A DNA stretch of 64,000 bases from Lacinutrix sp. WUR7 (GCF_016864015.1 NZ_CP045067.1:2081001-2145000); one strand, 5' to 3'. Positions 7,195 through 17,458 are shown, counted from the first letter of the stretch. Translations and numbers: made by a program. The notes: generated by a model not told the origin, from the letters alone.

Positions 7195-9972
7195 ATGAAG
7201 AAAATATTTTCCTGTATAATATTTCTATGCGCCACTTTTTCATTTTCACAAACCAAAGATTTTAAAGTTTCTGGTACTATTATTTCAGAAATAGATAACA
7301 TGCCCTTAGAGTCTGCAACCGTTTATTTAGAACGTGTAAAAGACAGTTCTTTAATAACCTATACTATTTCAGATAAAAAAGGGAGCTTTACGTTAGAAGA
7401 AAAATCAGCAGATAAAAAAGCCAATTTGTATGTTTCGTATGTTGGCTATCAGACCTATTATAAACAGGTAGATTTAAATACTTCCGGAATAAATTTAGGC
7501 CAATTAAATCTAATAGCGAGTAATAGTTTAGATGAGGTAGTCATAAAATCTACGGCGCCAATTACTATTAAAAAAGACACTTTAGAGTTTCATGTAAACT
7601 CATTTAAAACAAAGAAAGATGCAACGGTTGAAGATTTACTAAAACAGCTACCAGGAGTTGAGGTAGAAGAAGATGGTAGTATAAAAGTAAATGGTAAGCC
7701 TGTCAATAAAATTCTGGTAAACGGTAAACCTTTCTTTGGGGATGACCCTACAATTACCACAAAAAATCTGACTAAAGATCTTATTGAAAAAATACAAATT
7801 GTAGATACAAAAACCAAAGCACAAGCCTATGCTGGTGAAGATGGAGATGATGAAAATAAGACCATCAATCTTACTATAAAAGAAGAAAACAATAAAGGTA
7901 TTTTTGGTAGAGTTTCGGCAGGAGCAGGAACCCAAAAAACTTACGAGTTTGCTGGAATGCTCAATCGTTTTAATAATGACCAACGGGTAAGTGTTTTAGT
8001 AGGAGGAAACAATACCAACTCCCCAGGATTTAGTTTTGGTGAAATACGTAAAATGTTTGGAGGAGGAAATAGTATGTCTTTTAACAGCAATGGTTCTTTT
8101 GCAATAGATGGTAGAAGTTTTGGAGGCGGAAAAGGAATTACTACTTCCAAAAATATAGGTGTAAATTATGCAGATGAGTTAAGTGATAAAGTAGATATTT
8201 CTTCCGATTACTTTTATTCTGCTAGTAGCTCTGACGATAAAACAACTACAGAACGCGAAAACTTTTTGCCAGATGGTAGTTATTTTACTAATGCTATCTC
8301 TAATTCACAAAATGATAACTATAACCATAGCGCTAATATAGATTTTGATGTCGAACTAGATTCTACTTTACTTGTTAATATAAAGCCTTCTTTTAGGTAT
8401 TCTAAAAGCGAAACACGTTATAATAGATCGGAAGAGTCTTTAGATTCCGATAACACATTAACCAATCAATCTAATGCTGCATCCTTTGTGTCATCTTATG
8501 GAAATAATTTTAGTAATAAAATAGATGTAACAAAGAAAATAGGAAGTAATGGGGCTTATCTTAAATTTGAAATCATCAACAAATTTAATGTTAATAATAC
8601 GGATGATTTTTTAACTTCAGAAACCAATATTTATGGTGAAAATCCAGAGGATATAACAAGAGATCAATTCACAGAAGGAGAAAATAAATTAAATAGTTTT
8701 GCTGCAGAAATTGCATATAGATTACCAATTATCCCAAAGGAACTCTTTATTAATTTTGAATATGACTTTAAAAGAGACAAACGAAATGACCTAAAAAGTA
8801 CTTTTGATAGAGACCTTATTAGTGATAATTTTACTTCGTTTAATACCGAACTAAGTACCGATTTTGAGTATGTAGATCAAGAAAGCAGTCCTGGGATTTC
8901 GTTAAATCTTAAAAAAGAAAAATTATCGGCAAGAATAAATTCTAATTACGTTTTTAGATCTTTAAGAAATTCCGACTTTTTAAGACCTAGTTTAAGTCTA
9001 AAACGAAAGTTTCAGGCAGTAGAATTAAGTTCTTATATGCGGTATAGATTTAGTCCAAAGGCTACTTTTTATATGAATTATAGAATGCGTAATAGTTCAC
9101 CGCGAATTCAGCAATTACAGCCCTTTCAAAATGTTTCTAATCCTTTAAATACCATTACTGGTAATCCTAATTTAGATCCAACTACCACACATAGTTTGTA
9201 TTCTAATTATAATGCTTTCGATTTTCAAAAAGGAACCGGATTTTATTTTAATTTAAGTGCCGTTTTTAATGAAAATCAAATTGTTTCCAAATCCACAATC
9301 AATGAAGATTATGTAAGAGAAACTACCTACGCTAATGTTAGTGGTGGAAAAAGATTAAGAGGAGGCTTTAGTTTCAGTAAAAAAAAGAAAATAGATAGTT
9401 TACGTAGCCTGAAGTACAGTGTTGGTGCCTATGGTAATTATAATAAAAATATTAATTTTAATAACGAAGTGCAATATGCAAGTAATGTAGCCTCTGTTTC
9501 ACCAAGAATTACAATAACCTATACGGTAAAAGATATATTAGAAATTAGACCTAGATATAGCGTCTCTTTTACCAAGAATAAATATGATATTGAAGCCTTT
9601 GAGGATAGAGAGTTTTTGTATCATTCGTTAGATATTGAAACGGCTACTTTTTTGCCTAAAAATTTAGAATGGAGAAATAATATTAAATACAATTATAATC
9701 CAAATATAGCAGCAGGTTTTCAAAAAAGTGCTTGGTTCTGGAATTCTACATTAGCATATTCCGTTTTAAAAGATCAAGGAGTAGTTACATTAAAAGCCTA
9801 TGATGTATTGGGGCAAAATACCAATGCAAGACGTACTGCTACCGAAGACTATATTCAAGATGCTCAGAGTACTGTTTTAGAACAATACTTTATGTTAAGT
9901 TTTAGTTGGAAATTTAATAGCCTTGGTAAAAAGGGAGAATCAGGAAATGATGATATGTTTTATTTAGATTAG
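7195..9972 (+). CDS. TonB-dependent-receptor-like outer membrane beta-barrel protein
   Basis: 925 aa. Signal peptide MKKIFSCIIFLCATFSFSQ. A carboxypeptidase-like regulatory domain follows (about 22-105: VSGTIISEIDNMPLESATV, YVSYVGYQTYYKQVDL), then a plug-like region with VEDLLKQLPGVEVEEDG and NGKPFFGDDP (about 145-185), then a long barrel of alternating aromatic strands ending LSFSWKFNSLGKKGESG. This is the outer membrane beta-barrel family of Bacteroidetes related to SusC-type receptors but with no SusD partner. The substrate is unknown. It is monocistronic; a heptamer tandem repeat starts just after its stop. Confidence 0.85.
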   Translation: MKKIFSCIIFLCATFSFSQTKDFKVSGTIISEIDNMPLESATVYLERVKDSSLITYTISDKKGSFTLEEKSADKKANLYVSYVGYQTYYKQVDLNTSGINLGQLNLIASNSLDEVVIKSTAPITIKKDTLEFHVNSFKTKKDATVEDLLKQLPGVEVEEDGSIKVNGKPVNKILVNGKPFFGDDPTITTKNLTKDLIEKIQIVDTKTKAQAYAGEDGDDENKTINLTIKEENNKGIFGRVSAGAGTQKTYEFAGMLNRFNNDQRVSVLVGGNNTNSPGFSFGEIRKMFGGGNSMSFNSNGSFAIDGRSFGGGKGITTSKNIGVNYADELSDKVDISSDYFYSASSSDDKTTTERENFLPDGSYFTNAISNSQNDNYNHSANIDFDVELDSTLLVNIKPSFRYSKSETRYNRSEESLDSDNTLTNQSNAASFVSSYGNNFSNKIDVTKKIGSNGAYLKFEIINKFNVNNTDDFLTSETNIYGENPEDITRDQFTEGENKLNSFAAEIAYRLPIIPKELFINFEYDFKRDKRNDLKSTFDRDLISDNFTSFNTELSTDFEYVDQESSPGISLNLKKEKLSARINSNYVFRSLRNSDFLRPSLSLKRKFQAVELSSYMRYRFSPKATFYMNYRMRNSSPRIQQLQPFQNVSNPLNTITGNPNLDPTTTHSLYSNYNAFDFQKGTGFYFNLSAVFNENQIVSKSTINEDYVRETTYANVSGGKRLRGGFSFSKKKKIDSLRSLKYSVGAYGNYNKNINFNNEVQYASNVASVSPRITITYTVKDILEIRPRYSVSFTKNKYDIEAFEDREFLYHSLDIETATFLPKNLEWRNNIKYNYNPNIAAGFQKSAWFWNSTLAYSVLKDQGVVTLKAYDVLGQNTNARRTATEDYIQDAQSTVLEQYFMLSFSWKFNSLGKKGESGNDDMFYLD

Positions 9973-9979
9973 TTTTTAC

Positions 9980-10048
9980 GAAACACGAAACACGAAACAC
10001 GGAACACGGAACACGGAACACGGAACACGGAACACGGAACACGGAACA
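9980..10048. repeat. 7-bp tandem repeat (GRAACAC)
   Basis: Three perfect GAAACAC units are followed by six GGAACAC units and a partial seventh, filling most of the gap between two convergent genes. A unit length of 7 would shift frame if read through. No terminator hairpin is seen in this gap. Confidence 0.95.
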
Positions 10049-10075
10049 GACATAGTCCGAAGCTTTAGCGCAGGA

Positions 10076-10903
10076 CTACCAACCTCCAGAAGCGCCTCCA
10101 CCTCCAAAGCCACCTCCACCGAAGCCACCACCAAAACCACCACCAGAACTTCCGCCACCAAAACCACCTCCGCCAAAGCCGCCAGAACCACTTCTGTAGC
10201 CGCCACGACCAGAGTTGCTTAATATGATTGCTTCTAAGATACTTCGTGTGGTATTGCTTCCGCCTCCAAAATTATCGGTGCCATTTCCTCCACTTCGTCG
10301 GTTTTTAGAAATAGAAATTAAGATGATAATGAATATGATAAATAGAAGAACTACAAAGCCTATTGGGAACTCTCCAGAGTTATTAGATTGACGAGAACCT
10401 TGATATTCGCCAGTTAGGACTTCAAATATAGCGTCAGCACCTCTATTTAAACCTCCGTAATAATCGTTTTGTTTAAAGTATGGTATAATGTCGCGTTCAA
10501 TAATACGTCTAGACATCGCGTCTGTAAGTAAGTGCTCTACGCCATAACCAGTGGCAATAGCTATTTTTCTGTCGTCTCTAGCAAGTAGAATAAAAACACC
10601 ATTATCTTTTTCTTTACTACCACCAACGCCCCATTTATGCGCCCATTCTGTGGCCAAGTACATAATGTTTTCTCCTTTTGTACTAGGAATAATAGCAACT
10701 ACTATCTGTGTAGAAGTAGTATCCGAATATTTAATAAGCTTGTTTTCTAAGGATGATTTTTCATTAGCAGATAACATACTAATATAATCATAAACACTAG
10801 TTTGAAACTCTGGTGTTTCCGGGATATCAAATTGTGCAGAAACATTTCCAAAAGAAAGTAATGCAAAACAGGTAATTAAAAATAAGTGTTTTAGCTTTTG
10901 CAT
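10076..10903 (-). CDS. TPM domain membrane protein, YgcG type, Gly-rich tail
   Basis: 275 aa. Signal peptide MQKLKHLFLITCFALLSFGNVSAQ; TPM domain about 30-165 (TSTQIVVAIIPSTKGENI, NGVFILLARDDRKIAIATGYGVE); one transmembrane helix about 178-195 (IGFVVLLFIIFIIILISI); then a low-complexity tail of Gly/Phe/Ser repeats ending GGASGGW. TPM domains are linked to repair of photosystem II in plants and to phosphatase-like activity, but bacterial roles are unclear. It overlaps the next TPM gene by one base at its start and follows lemA, the frequent LemA-TPM association in this phylum. The Gly-rich end is typical of the family. Confidence 0.85.
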   Translation of the reverse strand: MQKLKHLFLITCFALLSFGNVSAQFDIPETPEFQTSVYDYISMLSANEKSSLENKLIKYSDTTSTQIVVAIIPSTKGENIMYLATEWAHKWGVGGSKEKDNGVFILLARDDRKIAIATGYGVEHLLTDAMSRRIIERDIIPYFKQNDYYGGLNRGADAIFEVLTGEYQGSRQSNNSGEFPIGFVVLLFIIFIIILISISKNRRSGGNGTDNFGGGSNTTRSILEAIILSNSGRGGYRSGSGGFGGGGFGGGSSGGGFGGGFGGGGFGGGGASGGW

Positions 10904-11343
10904 TAGCTTTTAGATATTTCGTTATCAAGTTCGTTTCGGTTAGAATCACTTATAGGAAAATGTTTTTTTAATTGTTCTCCAGCATGTAAAATGCCATCTA
11001 CCAAACCTTGTTTGAAGTTTCCAGATTTAAATTGGTTTTCTATGGTTGCTTTGGTTTCGTTCCAAAAATTGGTTCCAACCACTTCATGTATGCCTTTATC
11101 TCCATAAATGGCAAAGGCTTTATCCTTTACTGCAACATAGATTAACACACCATTTTGTAGTCTGGTATTATGCATTTTTAAAATGGAAAACACTTCTAAA
11201 GCACGATTTTCTATATCGTCTTTAAAAGTGTTTTCTATATGCACACGTATTTCACCCGAAGTGCTTTTTTCGGCTAAACGAATAGCTTCAACAACTTCTT
11301 GTTCTTCAATAGTGCTTAAAAATGCTTCAACTATATTTGACAT
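10903..11343 (-). CDS. TPM domain protein, soluble short form
   Basis: 146 aa, single TPM domain without a clear signal peptide: IRLAEKSTSGEIRVHIENTF, NGVLIYVAVKDKAFAIYGDKGIHEVV, then a helical C-terminus. It lies between lemA and the membrane-anchored TPM gene, sharing a base with the latter, so the three form one transcription unit. The pair of TPM proteins, one anchored and one soluble, suggests a complex at the membrane with LemA. Function unproven. Confidence 0.85.
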   Translation of the reverse strand: MSNIVEAFLSTIEEQEVVEAIRLAEKSTSGEIRVHIENTFKDDIENRALEVFSILKMHNTRLQNGVLIYVAVKDKAFAIYGDKGIHEVVGTNFWNETKATIENQFKSGNFKQGLVDGILHAGEQLKKHFPISDSNRNELDNEISKS

Positions 11344-11348
11344 TGTTT

Positions 11349-11948
11349 TTATTTGAAATCAAAATCTACATCCGGAGCATTTTCGCTTCCTGCATCTGCT
11401 TTGTAATAATCCATTGGTGCAAAATTTAGAAATCCTGCTAATAAATTATTTGGAAATGTTTTTATATGCTTATTGTAAGGCTCTACAGACTCATTAAATC
11501 TATCTCTTGCAACATTGATTCTGTTTTCTGTACCTTCTAATTGACTTTGTAATTCTAAAAAGTTTTGATTTGCTTTAAGTTCTGGGTAACGCTCTACGGA
11601 AACTAATAATTTGGATAATGCGCCACTTAAACCACTTTGTGCTTGTTGAAATTGTGCCATGTTTTCTGCTGTTAAATTACTAGCGTCAATGTTTGTTGAG
11701 GTAGCTTTTGCTCTGGCTTCTATAACTTCTCTTAAAGTGGTTCTTTCAAAATCGGCAGCACCTTGAACGGTTTTAATTAAATTACCAATAAGATCGTTTC
11801 TACGTTGGTAGGAGCTCTCTACATTTCCCCATGTTTTTGTTGCAGATTCTTTTAAGTTTACTGCTGTATTATTAAAATTCTTTCCCCAAGAAAATATTGC
11901 AAAAGCAATAAGTCCTAGGACAATTAATGGAAGTAGTACCTTTTTCAT
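11349..11948 (-). CDS. LemA family membrane protein
   Basis: 199 aa. An N-terminal hydrophobic anchor (VLLPLIVLGLIAFAIFSWG) is followed by a long helical domain with the family signatures YQRRNDLIGNLIKTVQG, VERYPELKANQNFLELQSQLEGTENRI and YNKHIKTFPNNLLAGFLNFAP. The N-terminus is out or in the membrane and the coiled domain is probably periplasmic. It sits five bases upstream of a TPM gene, the common LemA-TPM pairing. Physiological role unknown. Confidence 0.93.
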   Translation of the reverse strand: MKKVLLPLIVLGLIAFAIFSWGKNFNNTAVNLKESATKTWGNVESSYQRRNDLIGNLIKTVQGAADFERTTLREVIEARAKATSTNIDASNLTAENMAQFQQAQSGLSGALSKLLVSVERYPELKANQNFLELQSQLEGTENRINVARDRFNESVEPYNKHIKTFPNNLLAGFLNFAPMDYYKADAGSENAPDVDFDFK

Positions 11949-11959
11949 ATTTGTTAGTT

Positions 11960-12289
11960 TTATAGTTGTTCTTTTATTTTTATTAATTGATTTTTAATTC
12001 CTTCTAATTTACTAATTATATCGAAATTAGATAAGGTTTTCTGTTTCTCTTCTTTTAAATGCGTTTTTGCACCTTCTAAAGTGAAACCTCTTTCTTTTAC
12101 TAAATGATAAATTAATTTTAGGTTGTTTATGTCTTCTGGAGTAAATTTCCGATTACCTTTTGCGTTTTTTTTAGGTTTTAAAGCATCAAATTCTTTTTCC
12201 CAAAAACGAATAAGTGATGTGTTTACACCAAACGCTTTGGCAACCTCGCCAATACTATAATATCGTTTTTCAGGTAAATCTATAAACAT
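11960..12289 (-). CDS. MerR family transcriptional regulator
   Basis: 109 aa. The MerR winged helix starts at once (YYSIGEVAKAFGVNTSLIRFWEKEF, about 10-34) and continues RKFTPEDINNLKLIYHLVKERGFTLEGAKTHL. A short helical tail has no Cys cluster or effector domain, so it is a minimal MerR-like protein, common next to M23 peptidase and lemA genes in flavobacteria. It begins immediately after the M23 stop codon (zero gap) and leads into lemA. The target is unknown; local regulation of the envelope genes is possible. Confidence 0.9.
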   Translation of the reverse strand: MFIDLPEKRYYSIGEVAKAFGVNTSLIRFWEKEFDALKPKKNAKGNRKFTPEDINNLKLIYHLVKERGFTLEGAKTHLKEEKQKTLSNFDIISKLEGIKNQLIKIKEQL

Positions 12290-13261
12290 TTAATCTAAGG
12301 ATTGGTTTTCTAATGATGCATGTTTTAATAGCTCATTAAACTCTTCTGCAGTTAAACTACCATAGTAAAAGTTTATTGGGTTAATACGTTGATCGTCTTT
12401 AAAGACTTCATAATGTAAATGAGGCGCTTCACTTCGGCCTGTACTACCTACAAAACCTATTAAATCACCACGTTTTACTTTTTGATTTTTTCTAACATTA
12501 TATTTGTACATGTGTGCATATAAAGAAACATAGCCATAGCCATGATCTATTCTAATATGCTTTCCGTAACCCGTTGCATTAGCATCAGCACGAATTACAA
12601 CGCCATCTCCTGTAGCATATATTGGAGTGCCTCTTGGTGATGTAAAGTCCATTCCCCAATGCATTTTTCTTGCTTTAGTAAATGGGTCTGTTCGTACACC
12701 ATAACCTGAAGCCATACGTGTTAAATCTTCATTTCTTATAGGTTGAATCGCAGGAATTGCAGCAAGTAATTTTTCTTTTTCTGTGGCAAGAATTGCTATT
12801 TCATCTAAAGATTTCGATTGCACAACAATTCGTTTTTGTAGTCTATCTATGCGCTTGTTACTTTCAATAATAAGTTGAGAGTTGTCATAACCTTCAAAAC
12901 TTTTATATCTGTTAACTCCTCCAAATCCAGCTTTGCGTTGTTCTTCTGGAATTGGGTTTGCTTCAAAATAAAGTCTGTAGATATTATTGTCTCTGTCTTC
13001 CACGTTAGCTAAAACAGCTTCTGCCTCATCAAACTTTTTATTTAGTAATTCAAAGTTTAATTTTAAATTCTGGAGTTCTCTATTTAAAGCTTTTTCTTTA
13101 GGAGATTCAAAGTAATGACCAGCAATAAAAAGAAAAAAGAATCCAAATAATGCAGCTGCACTTAAAAAACCAAGAATGTATTTAAAAGTCTTGCGTTTTT
13201 TGCGTTCTATCTTTCTATAAGAAAGCGTTTCAGAATCATAATAATATTTTACCTTACTCAT
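12290..13261 (-). CDS. M23 family metallopeptidase, membrane-anchored
   Basis: 323 aa. A basic cytoplasmic start (YYYDSETLSYRKIERKKRKT) precedes one transmembrane helix (about 27-46), a coiled-coil segment rich in Leu/Glu (about 55-165), and the LytM/M23 domain, where zinc and catalytic residues appear as HWGMDFTSPRGTPI, HIRIDHGYGYVSLYAHM and HLHYEV. These enzymes cut peptidoglycan cross-bridges or regulate amidases in the periplasm. All expected histidines are present. It is first in the minus-strand group with merR, lemA and two TPM genes. Confidence 0.92.
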   Translation of the reverse strand: MSKVKYYYDSETLSYRKIERKKRKTFKYILGFLSAAALFGFFFLFIAGHYFESPKEKALNRELQNLKLNFELLNKKFDEAEAVLANVEDRDNNIYRLYFEANPIPEEQRKAGFGGVNRYKSFEGYDNSQLIIESNKRIDRLQKRIVVQSKSLDEIAILATEKEKLLAAIPAIQPIRNEDLTRMASGYGVRTDPFTKARKMHWGMDFTSPRGTPIYATGDGVVIRADANATGYGKHIRIDHGYGYVSLYAHMYKYNVRKNQKVKRGDLIGFVGSTGRSEAPHLHYEVFKDDQRINPINFYYGSLTAEEFNELLKHASLENQSLD

Positions 13262-13275
13262 TATATAATTTATAC

Positions 13276-13283
13276 TATTTTTG
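13276..13283 (+). promoter_or_regulatory. Candidate alaS -7 box (TATTTTTG)
   Basis: Exact TAnnTTTG match about 110 bases before alaS. It lies downstream of the opposing box at 13331, so the two 5' leaders would overlap if both are used. Confidence 0.3.
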
Positions 13284-13330
13284 CATGAAGTATAAATAGA
13301 AATTCTATTTATTTATAAATAGCAAACGAA

Positions 13331-13338
13331 CAAATATA
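13331..13338 (-). promoter_or_regulatory. Candidate M23-merR-lemA operon -7 box
   Basis: CAAATATA on the plus strand reads TATATTTG on the minus strand, about 70 bases upstream of the M23 start. Confidence 0.35.
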
Positions 13339-13393
13339 GAAATTGTTTCGCATTAAAAGTAATTTAACAGAAACAAGATATTAATAAAAGTAC

Positions 13394-16009
13394 ATGAAGT
13401 CTCAAGATATTCGCTCAAAGTTTTTAAGTTTTTTTGAAGAAAAAAAGCATAGCATCGTACCATCTGCACCTATGGTTTTAAAGGATGACCCTACATTAAT
13501 GTTTGTCAATTCTGGAATGGCACCTTTTAAAGAATACTTTTTAGGAAATGCAGAACCAAAAAATACGAGACTTACAGATAGTCAAAAATGCTTGCGTGTT
13601 TCTGGTAAACATAACGATTTAGAAGAGGTTGGTTATGATACCTATCACCATACTTTATTCGAAATGTTAGGGAATTGGTCTTTTGGTGATTACTTTAAAA
13701 AGGAAGCAATTGCTTGGGCTTGGGAGCTTTTAGTAGATGTTTACGGAATTGATAAAGATATTTTATACGTAACCGTTTTTGAAGGAAGTGACGATGATGA
13801 CAACCTTAAAATGGATACCGAGGCCTATGATATTTGGAAACAATTTATCTCGGAAGACCGCATCTTAAAAGGAAACAAAAAAGATAATTTCTGGGAAATG
13901 GGCGAACAAGGACCTTGCGGACCTTGTAGTGAAATTCATGTGGATATTCGTTCGGCAGAAGAAAAAGCAAAAGTAGACGGTAAGTCTTTAGTAAATATGG
14001 ACCATCCACAAGTAGTGGAAATCTGGAACTTAGTATTCATGCAATACAATCGTAAAGCAAACGGATCTTTAGAGCCATTACCAAACAAACATATTGATAC
14101 AGGAATGGGGTTTGAGCGTCTTTGTATGGTGCTACAAAACGTGCAGTCGAATTACGATACCGATGTTTTTACACCTATTATTCGCGAAATAGAAGCGACT
14201 ACAAATAAAGAGTATGGCAAAGACGAAAAAGTAGATGTTGCTATTCGTGTCATTTCAGATCACGTGCGTGCAGTTGCATTTTCTATTGCAGACGGACAAT
14301 TGCCAAGTAATACAGGTGCGGGTTACGTAATTCGTAGAATTCTACGTCGTGCTATTCGTTATGCTTTTACCTTTTTAGATAAAAAAGAACCATTTATTTA
14401 TAGATTGGTAGATGTTCTGTCTAAAAAAATGGGAACTGCTTTTCCTGAATTAAAAGCACAAAAACAATTAATTGAAAATGTAATTAAAGAGGAAGAAGCT
14501 TCGTTTTTAAGAACACTAGATCAAGGATTATTGTTGTTAGATCGCATTATTGAAACCACCAACGGAAAAGAAATTTTAGGATCTAAAGTTTTCGAATTAA
14601 AAGATACCTACGGTTTTCCTGAAGATTTAACCGATTTAATTTTACGTGAAAAAGGCTATACCTATAATGTAGCTGAATTTAACGCAGAATTAAAAAAACA
14701 AAAAGAAAGAGGTAGAGAATCTTCTGCATTAACATCTGAAGATTGGACCGTTTTATTGGAAGATGCCGAACAAGAGTTTGTTGGTTATGATACTTTAGAA
14801 ACAAAAGTAAAAATTACTAGATACCGAAAAGTTACTTCTAAAAAGGATGGCGAGATGTATCAGTTGGTATTCAATTTAACACCATTCTATGCGGAAGGTG
14901 GCGGACAAGTAGGAGATAAAGGGTATCTAGAAGATCTAAATGGAGACGTATCTTATATTGTCGATACCAAAAGAGAGAATAATGTAATCATTCATCTTAC
15001 TAAAAACTTACCAAAGCATTTAAACGAGACTTTTAAAGCAGCTGTAGATGCCAAACAACGTAACAGAACAGAATGCAATCATACAGCAACACATTTATTA
15101 CACCAAGCACTACGTGAAGTTTTAGGAGATCATGTAGAACAAAAAGGTTCTGCAGTGCACTCTAAATATTTACGTTTCGATTTCTCCCATTTCTCTAAAG
15201 TTACTGTGGAGCAACTTCGAGATGTAGAAAACTTTGTCAATGCTAGAATTGATGGCAAATTAGCTTTGCAGGAAAATAGAAACGTGCCAATGGAAAAAGC
15301 ACTAGAAGAAGGAGCAATGGCGCTCTTTGGTGAAAAATACGGAGATACTGTACGTACCATTCGTTTTGGACAATCCATGGAGCTTTGTGGTGGAACACAC
15401 GTGAAAAATACAGCAGATATTTGGCATTTTAAGATTACTTCAGAAGGTGCAGTGGCTTCCGGAATTCGTAGAATTGAAGCAATTACCAATGATGCGGTAA
15501 AAGATTTCTATTTTGAAAATAACAGAGCGTATTTTGAAATGAAAGATTTATTGAATAATGCTAAAGAACCAGTAAAAGCATTACAGAATCTGCAAAGCGA
15601 GAATACCGATTTAAAAAAGCAAATAGAAGGCTTACTAAAGGACAAAGCTAAAAATATTATTAGCGATTTAAAAAACGAATTAACCGAAATAAATGGCATT
15701 CAGTTTTTATCTAAAAAATTAGATTTAGATGCTGGAGGAATAAAAGATGTTTGCTTTAAGTTAGGCGAAAATCAAACCAACTTATTCTTGTTGTTTGCAA
15801 CAGAACAAAACGGAAAAGCATTACTTTCTTGTTATATTTCTAAGGAACTAGTTGCCGAAAAAGGCTTGAATGCTGGAACGGTAGTTAGAGAACTTGGTAA
15901 GTATATTCATGGAGGTGGTGGCGGACAACCTTTCTTTGCAACTGCAGGAGGGAAAAATCCGGAAGGAATTGAAGCTGCGCTTGCGGAGAGTAAAAATTAT
16001 TTAATATAA
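13394..16009 (+). CDS. alaS: Alanyl-tRNA synthetase
   Basis: 871 aa, the normal length. The class II catalytic core starts with [20 protein letters not shown] and [11 protein letters not shown] and continues through [12 protein letters not shown]. The editing domain has the zinc ligands [10 protein letters not shown] (Cys561, His563, His567) and CGGTHV (Cys665, His669). The C-Ala domain ends with [15 protein letters not shown]. It charges tRNA-Ala and hydrolyses mischarged Ser/Gly-tRNA. All key residues are intact. Two small genes follow closely and could be cotranscribed. Confidence 0.98.
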   Translation: MKSQDIRSKFLSFFEEKKHSIVPSAPMVLKDDPTLMFVNSGMAPFKEYFLGNAEPKNTRLTDSQKCLRVSGKHNDLEEVGYDTYHHTLFEMLGNWSFGDYFKKEAIAWAWELLVDVYGIDKDILYVTVFEGSDDDDNLKMDTEAYDIWKQFISEDRILKGNKKDNFWEMGEQGPCGPCSEIHVDIRSAEEKAKVDGKSLVNMDHPQVVEIWNLVFMQYNRKANGSLEPLPNKHIDTGMGFERLCMVLQNVQSNYDTDVFTPIIREIEATTNKEYGKDEKVDVAIRVISDHVRAVAFSIADGQLPSNTGAGYVIRRILRRAIRYAFTFLDKKEPFIYRLVDVLSKKMGTAFPELKAQKQLIENVIKEEEASFLRTLDQGLLLLDRIIETTNGKEILGSKVFELKDTYGFPEDLTDLILREKGYTYNVAEFNAELKKQKERGRESSALTSEDWTVLLEDAEQEFVGYDTLETKVKITRYRKVTSKKDGEMYQLVFNLTPFYAEGGGQVGDKGYLEDLNGDVSYIVDTKRENNVIIHLTKNLPKHLNETFKAAVDAKQRNRTECNHTATHLLHQALREVLGDHVEQKGSAVHSKYLRFDFSHFSKVTVEQLRDVENFVNARIDGKLALQENRNVPMEKALEEGAMALFGEKYGDTVRTIRFGQSMELCGGTHVKNTADIWHFKITSEGAVASGIRRIEAITNDAVKDFYFENNRAYFEMKDLLNNAKEPVKALQNLQSENTDLKKQIEGLLKDKAKNIISDLKNELTEINGIQFLSKKLDLDAGGIKDVCFKLGENQTNLFLLFATEQNGKALLSCYISKELVAEKGLNAGTVVRELGKYIHGGGGGQPFFATAGGKNPEGIEAALAESKNYLI

Positions 16010-16011
16010 AA

Positions 16012-16383
16012 ATGAAGTATTATTTGTTGCTATTTGTTTTTCTTGTCTCATTTTGTAGTAATGCACAAGAAATAAACTTACCTAAAAACCCAAAGCAAGG
16101 CGAGAAATATATGTATTGTTATTCTGCAGATTCTAATGAGAAATGGGTTAAGGTTTTGAGTAATCCTTCTAAGAAAACAACAGAAAAAAATCAATCACAA
16201 TTAAATTATCTGGGTTATGTTGTTGTGGAAACTGGTGTTTTTGATTTTCAAACTAAAAACCAATTAAAGAAATTTAATACAGAAAATAATTTAGGAGACT
16301 ACGCTTTGTTATTGGCAGCAACAGAAACATTATTAAAAAATAGATTTAAAGAAAAAAGAAAGTCAGACAAAAACAAATCTTAA
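16012..16383 (+). CDS. Exported protein with peptidoglycan-binding-like C-terminus
   Basis: 123 aa. Signal peptide MKYYLLLFVFLVSFCSNAQ. The mature part contains NYLGYVVVETGVFDFQTKNQLKKFNTENNLG, which resembles the helical core of peptidoglycan-binding domain 1 (first half YLGY, then DFQTKNQLKKF). A strongly basic tail (KNRFKEKRKSDKNKS) ends the protein. It starts two bases after the alaS stop and its own stop directly precedes the TTG of the GSCFA gene, suggesting translational coupling. Function unproven. Confidence 0.7.
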   Translation: MKYYLLLFVFLVSFCSNAQEINLPKNPKQGEKYMYCYSADSNEKWVKVLSNPSKKTTEKNQSQLNYLGYVVVETGVFDFQTKNQLKKFNTENNLGDYALLLAATETLLKNRFKEKRKSDKNKS

Positions 16384-17343
16384 TTGAAACTACAAACACA
16401 AATACCATTACAACAACAAGAGCATAATCAAATTAATTATGATGCTAAACTCTTGTTGTTAGGTTCGTGTTTTTCAGAAAACATAGGTGAGAAATTTAAT
16501 TACTTCAAGTTTCAGAATACAATAAATCCTTTCGGAATTTTATTCCATCCAAAAGCTATTGAATCTTTAATCGTAAATGCAAGTCAAGGAAAAGTATATT
16601 CCGAAAAAGATATCTTTTTTCATAAAGAACAATGGCATTGCTATCAAGCACATTCTATATTAAGTAATGCTTCCAAAGCAAATTTAATAGAGGATCTAAA
16701 TGCTGCGATCACATCCACCAAAAAGCAAATTACAGAAGCGTCACACATTATCATTACTTTAGGAACAGCGTGGGTATATAAACATATAGAAACTAAAGCT
16801 GTTGTTGCCAACTGCCATAAAGTGCCTCAAAAAGCGTTTACAAAAGAATTACTTGCAGTTCCAGAAATTGTAGCATCTTTAGAAAATATCGTTGCAAGCC
16901 TTAAAGAAGTAAATGCTAATGCTTCCGTTATTTTTACGGTTTCTCCGGTTCGTCATATAAAAGATGGTTTTATAGAAAATACACAAAGCAAAGCCCATTT
17001 AATAACAGCTATTCATGAGCTATTGTCGCCTCAAAAGCAGTCGAGAGGTCTAAGTTACTTTCCGTCTTTCGAAATTATGCTAGACGAACTTCGCGATTAT
17101 CGTTTTTACAAGGAAGACATGTTACATCCAAATAAAACAGCGATACAATATATTTGGAATAAGTTCCAACAAGTCTGGATTTCTTCCGAAGCAAGCAATA
17201 CCATGCAGGATATAGAGATCATTCAAAAAGGATTGATGCACAAACCTTTTAATCCAAATGCAGAAGCACACCTTCAATTTGTTGCTAAACTGCAAGTTAA
17301 GATCAAGAATATACAAAGGGATTATAGTTTTGTAAGTTTTTAG
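16384..17343 (+). CDS. GSCFA domain protein (SGNH-like hydrolase)
   Basis: 319 aa from a TTG start that follows the previous stop with no gap. The defining motif LLLLGSCFSENIG lies near residues 22-34, with the serine in GSCFS as the expected nucleophile, and conserved PFGILFHP and TLGTAWVY follow. The late block FFKEDMLHPNKTA-like sequence (YKEDMLHPN) would give the Asp-His pair. GSCFA proteins are Bacteroidetes-typical SGNH/GDSL-like hydrolases or acyltransferases of unknown substrate. There is no signal peptide, so it is cytosolic. Confidence 0.88.
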   Translation: MKLQTQIPLQQQEHNQINYDAKLLLLGSCFSENIGEKFNYFKFQNTINPFGILFHPKAIESLIVNASQGKVYSEKDIFFHKEQWHCYQAHSILSNASKANLIEDLNAAITSTKKQITEASHIIITLGTAWVYKHIETKAVVANCHKVPQKAFTKELLAVPEIVASLENIVASLKEVNANASVIFTVSPVRHIKDGFIENTQSKAHLITAIHELLSPQKQSRGLSYFPSFEIMLDELRDYRFYKEDMLHPNKTAIQYIWNKFQQVWISSEASNTMQDIEIIQKGLMHKPFNPNAEAHLQFVAKLQVKIKNIQRDYSFVSF

Positions 17344-17458
17344 TTACAAACATGTTAACTATTTACCTGTAGTCTTTTTAATTCTCTTTTGGTCGAAAAA
17401 TTAGTTGATGATAGCTAATATGTATTATATTTATAATGCTATTAATCAATTACATACT

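Noticed and set aside
9980-10048. Heptamer array as coding sequence (ORF 9976-10206, minus)
   Set aside because: The frame gives low-complexity VFRVPCS repeats and runs antisense to the Gly-rich end of the TPM gene.
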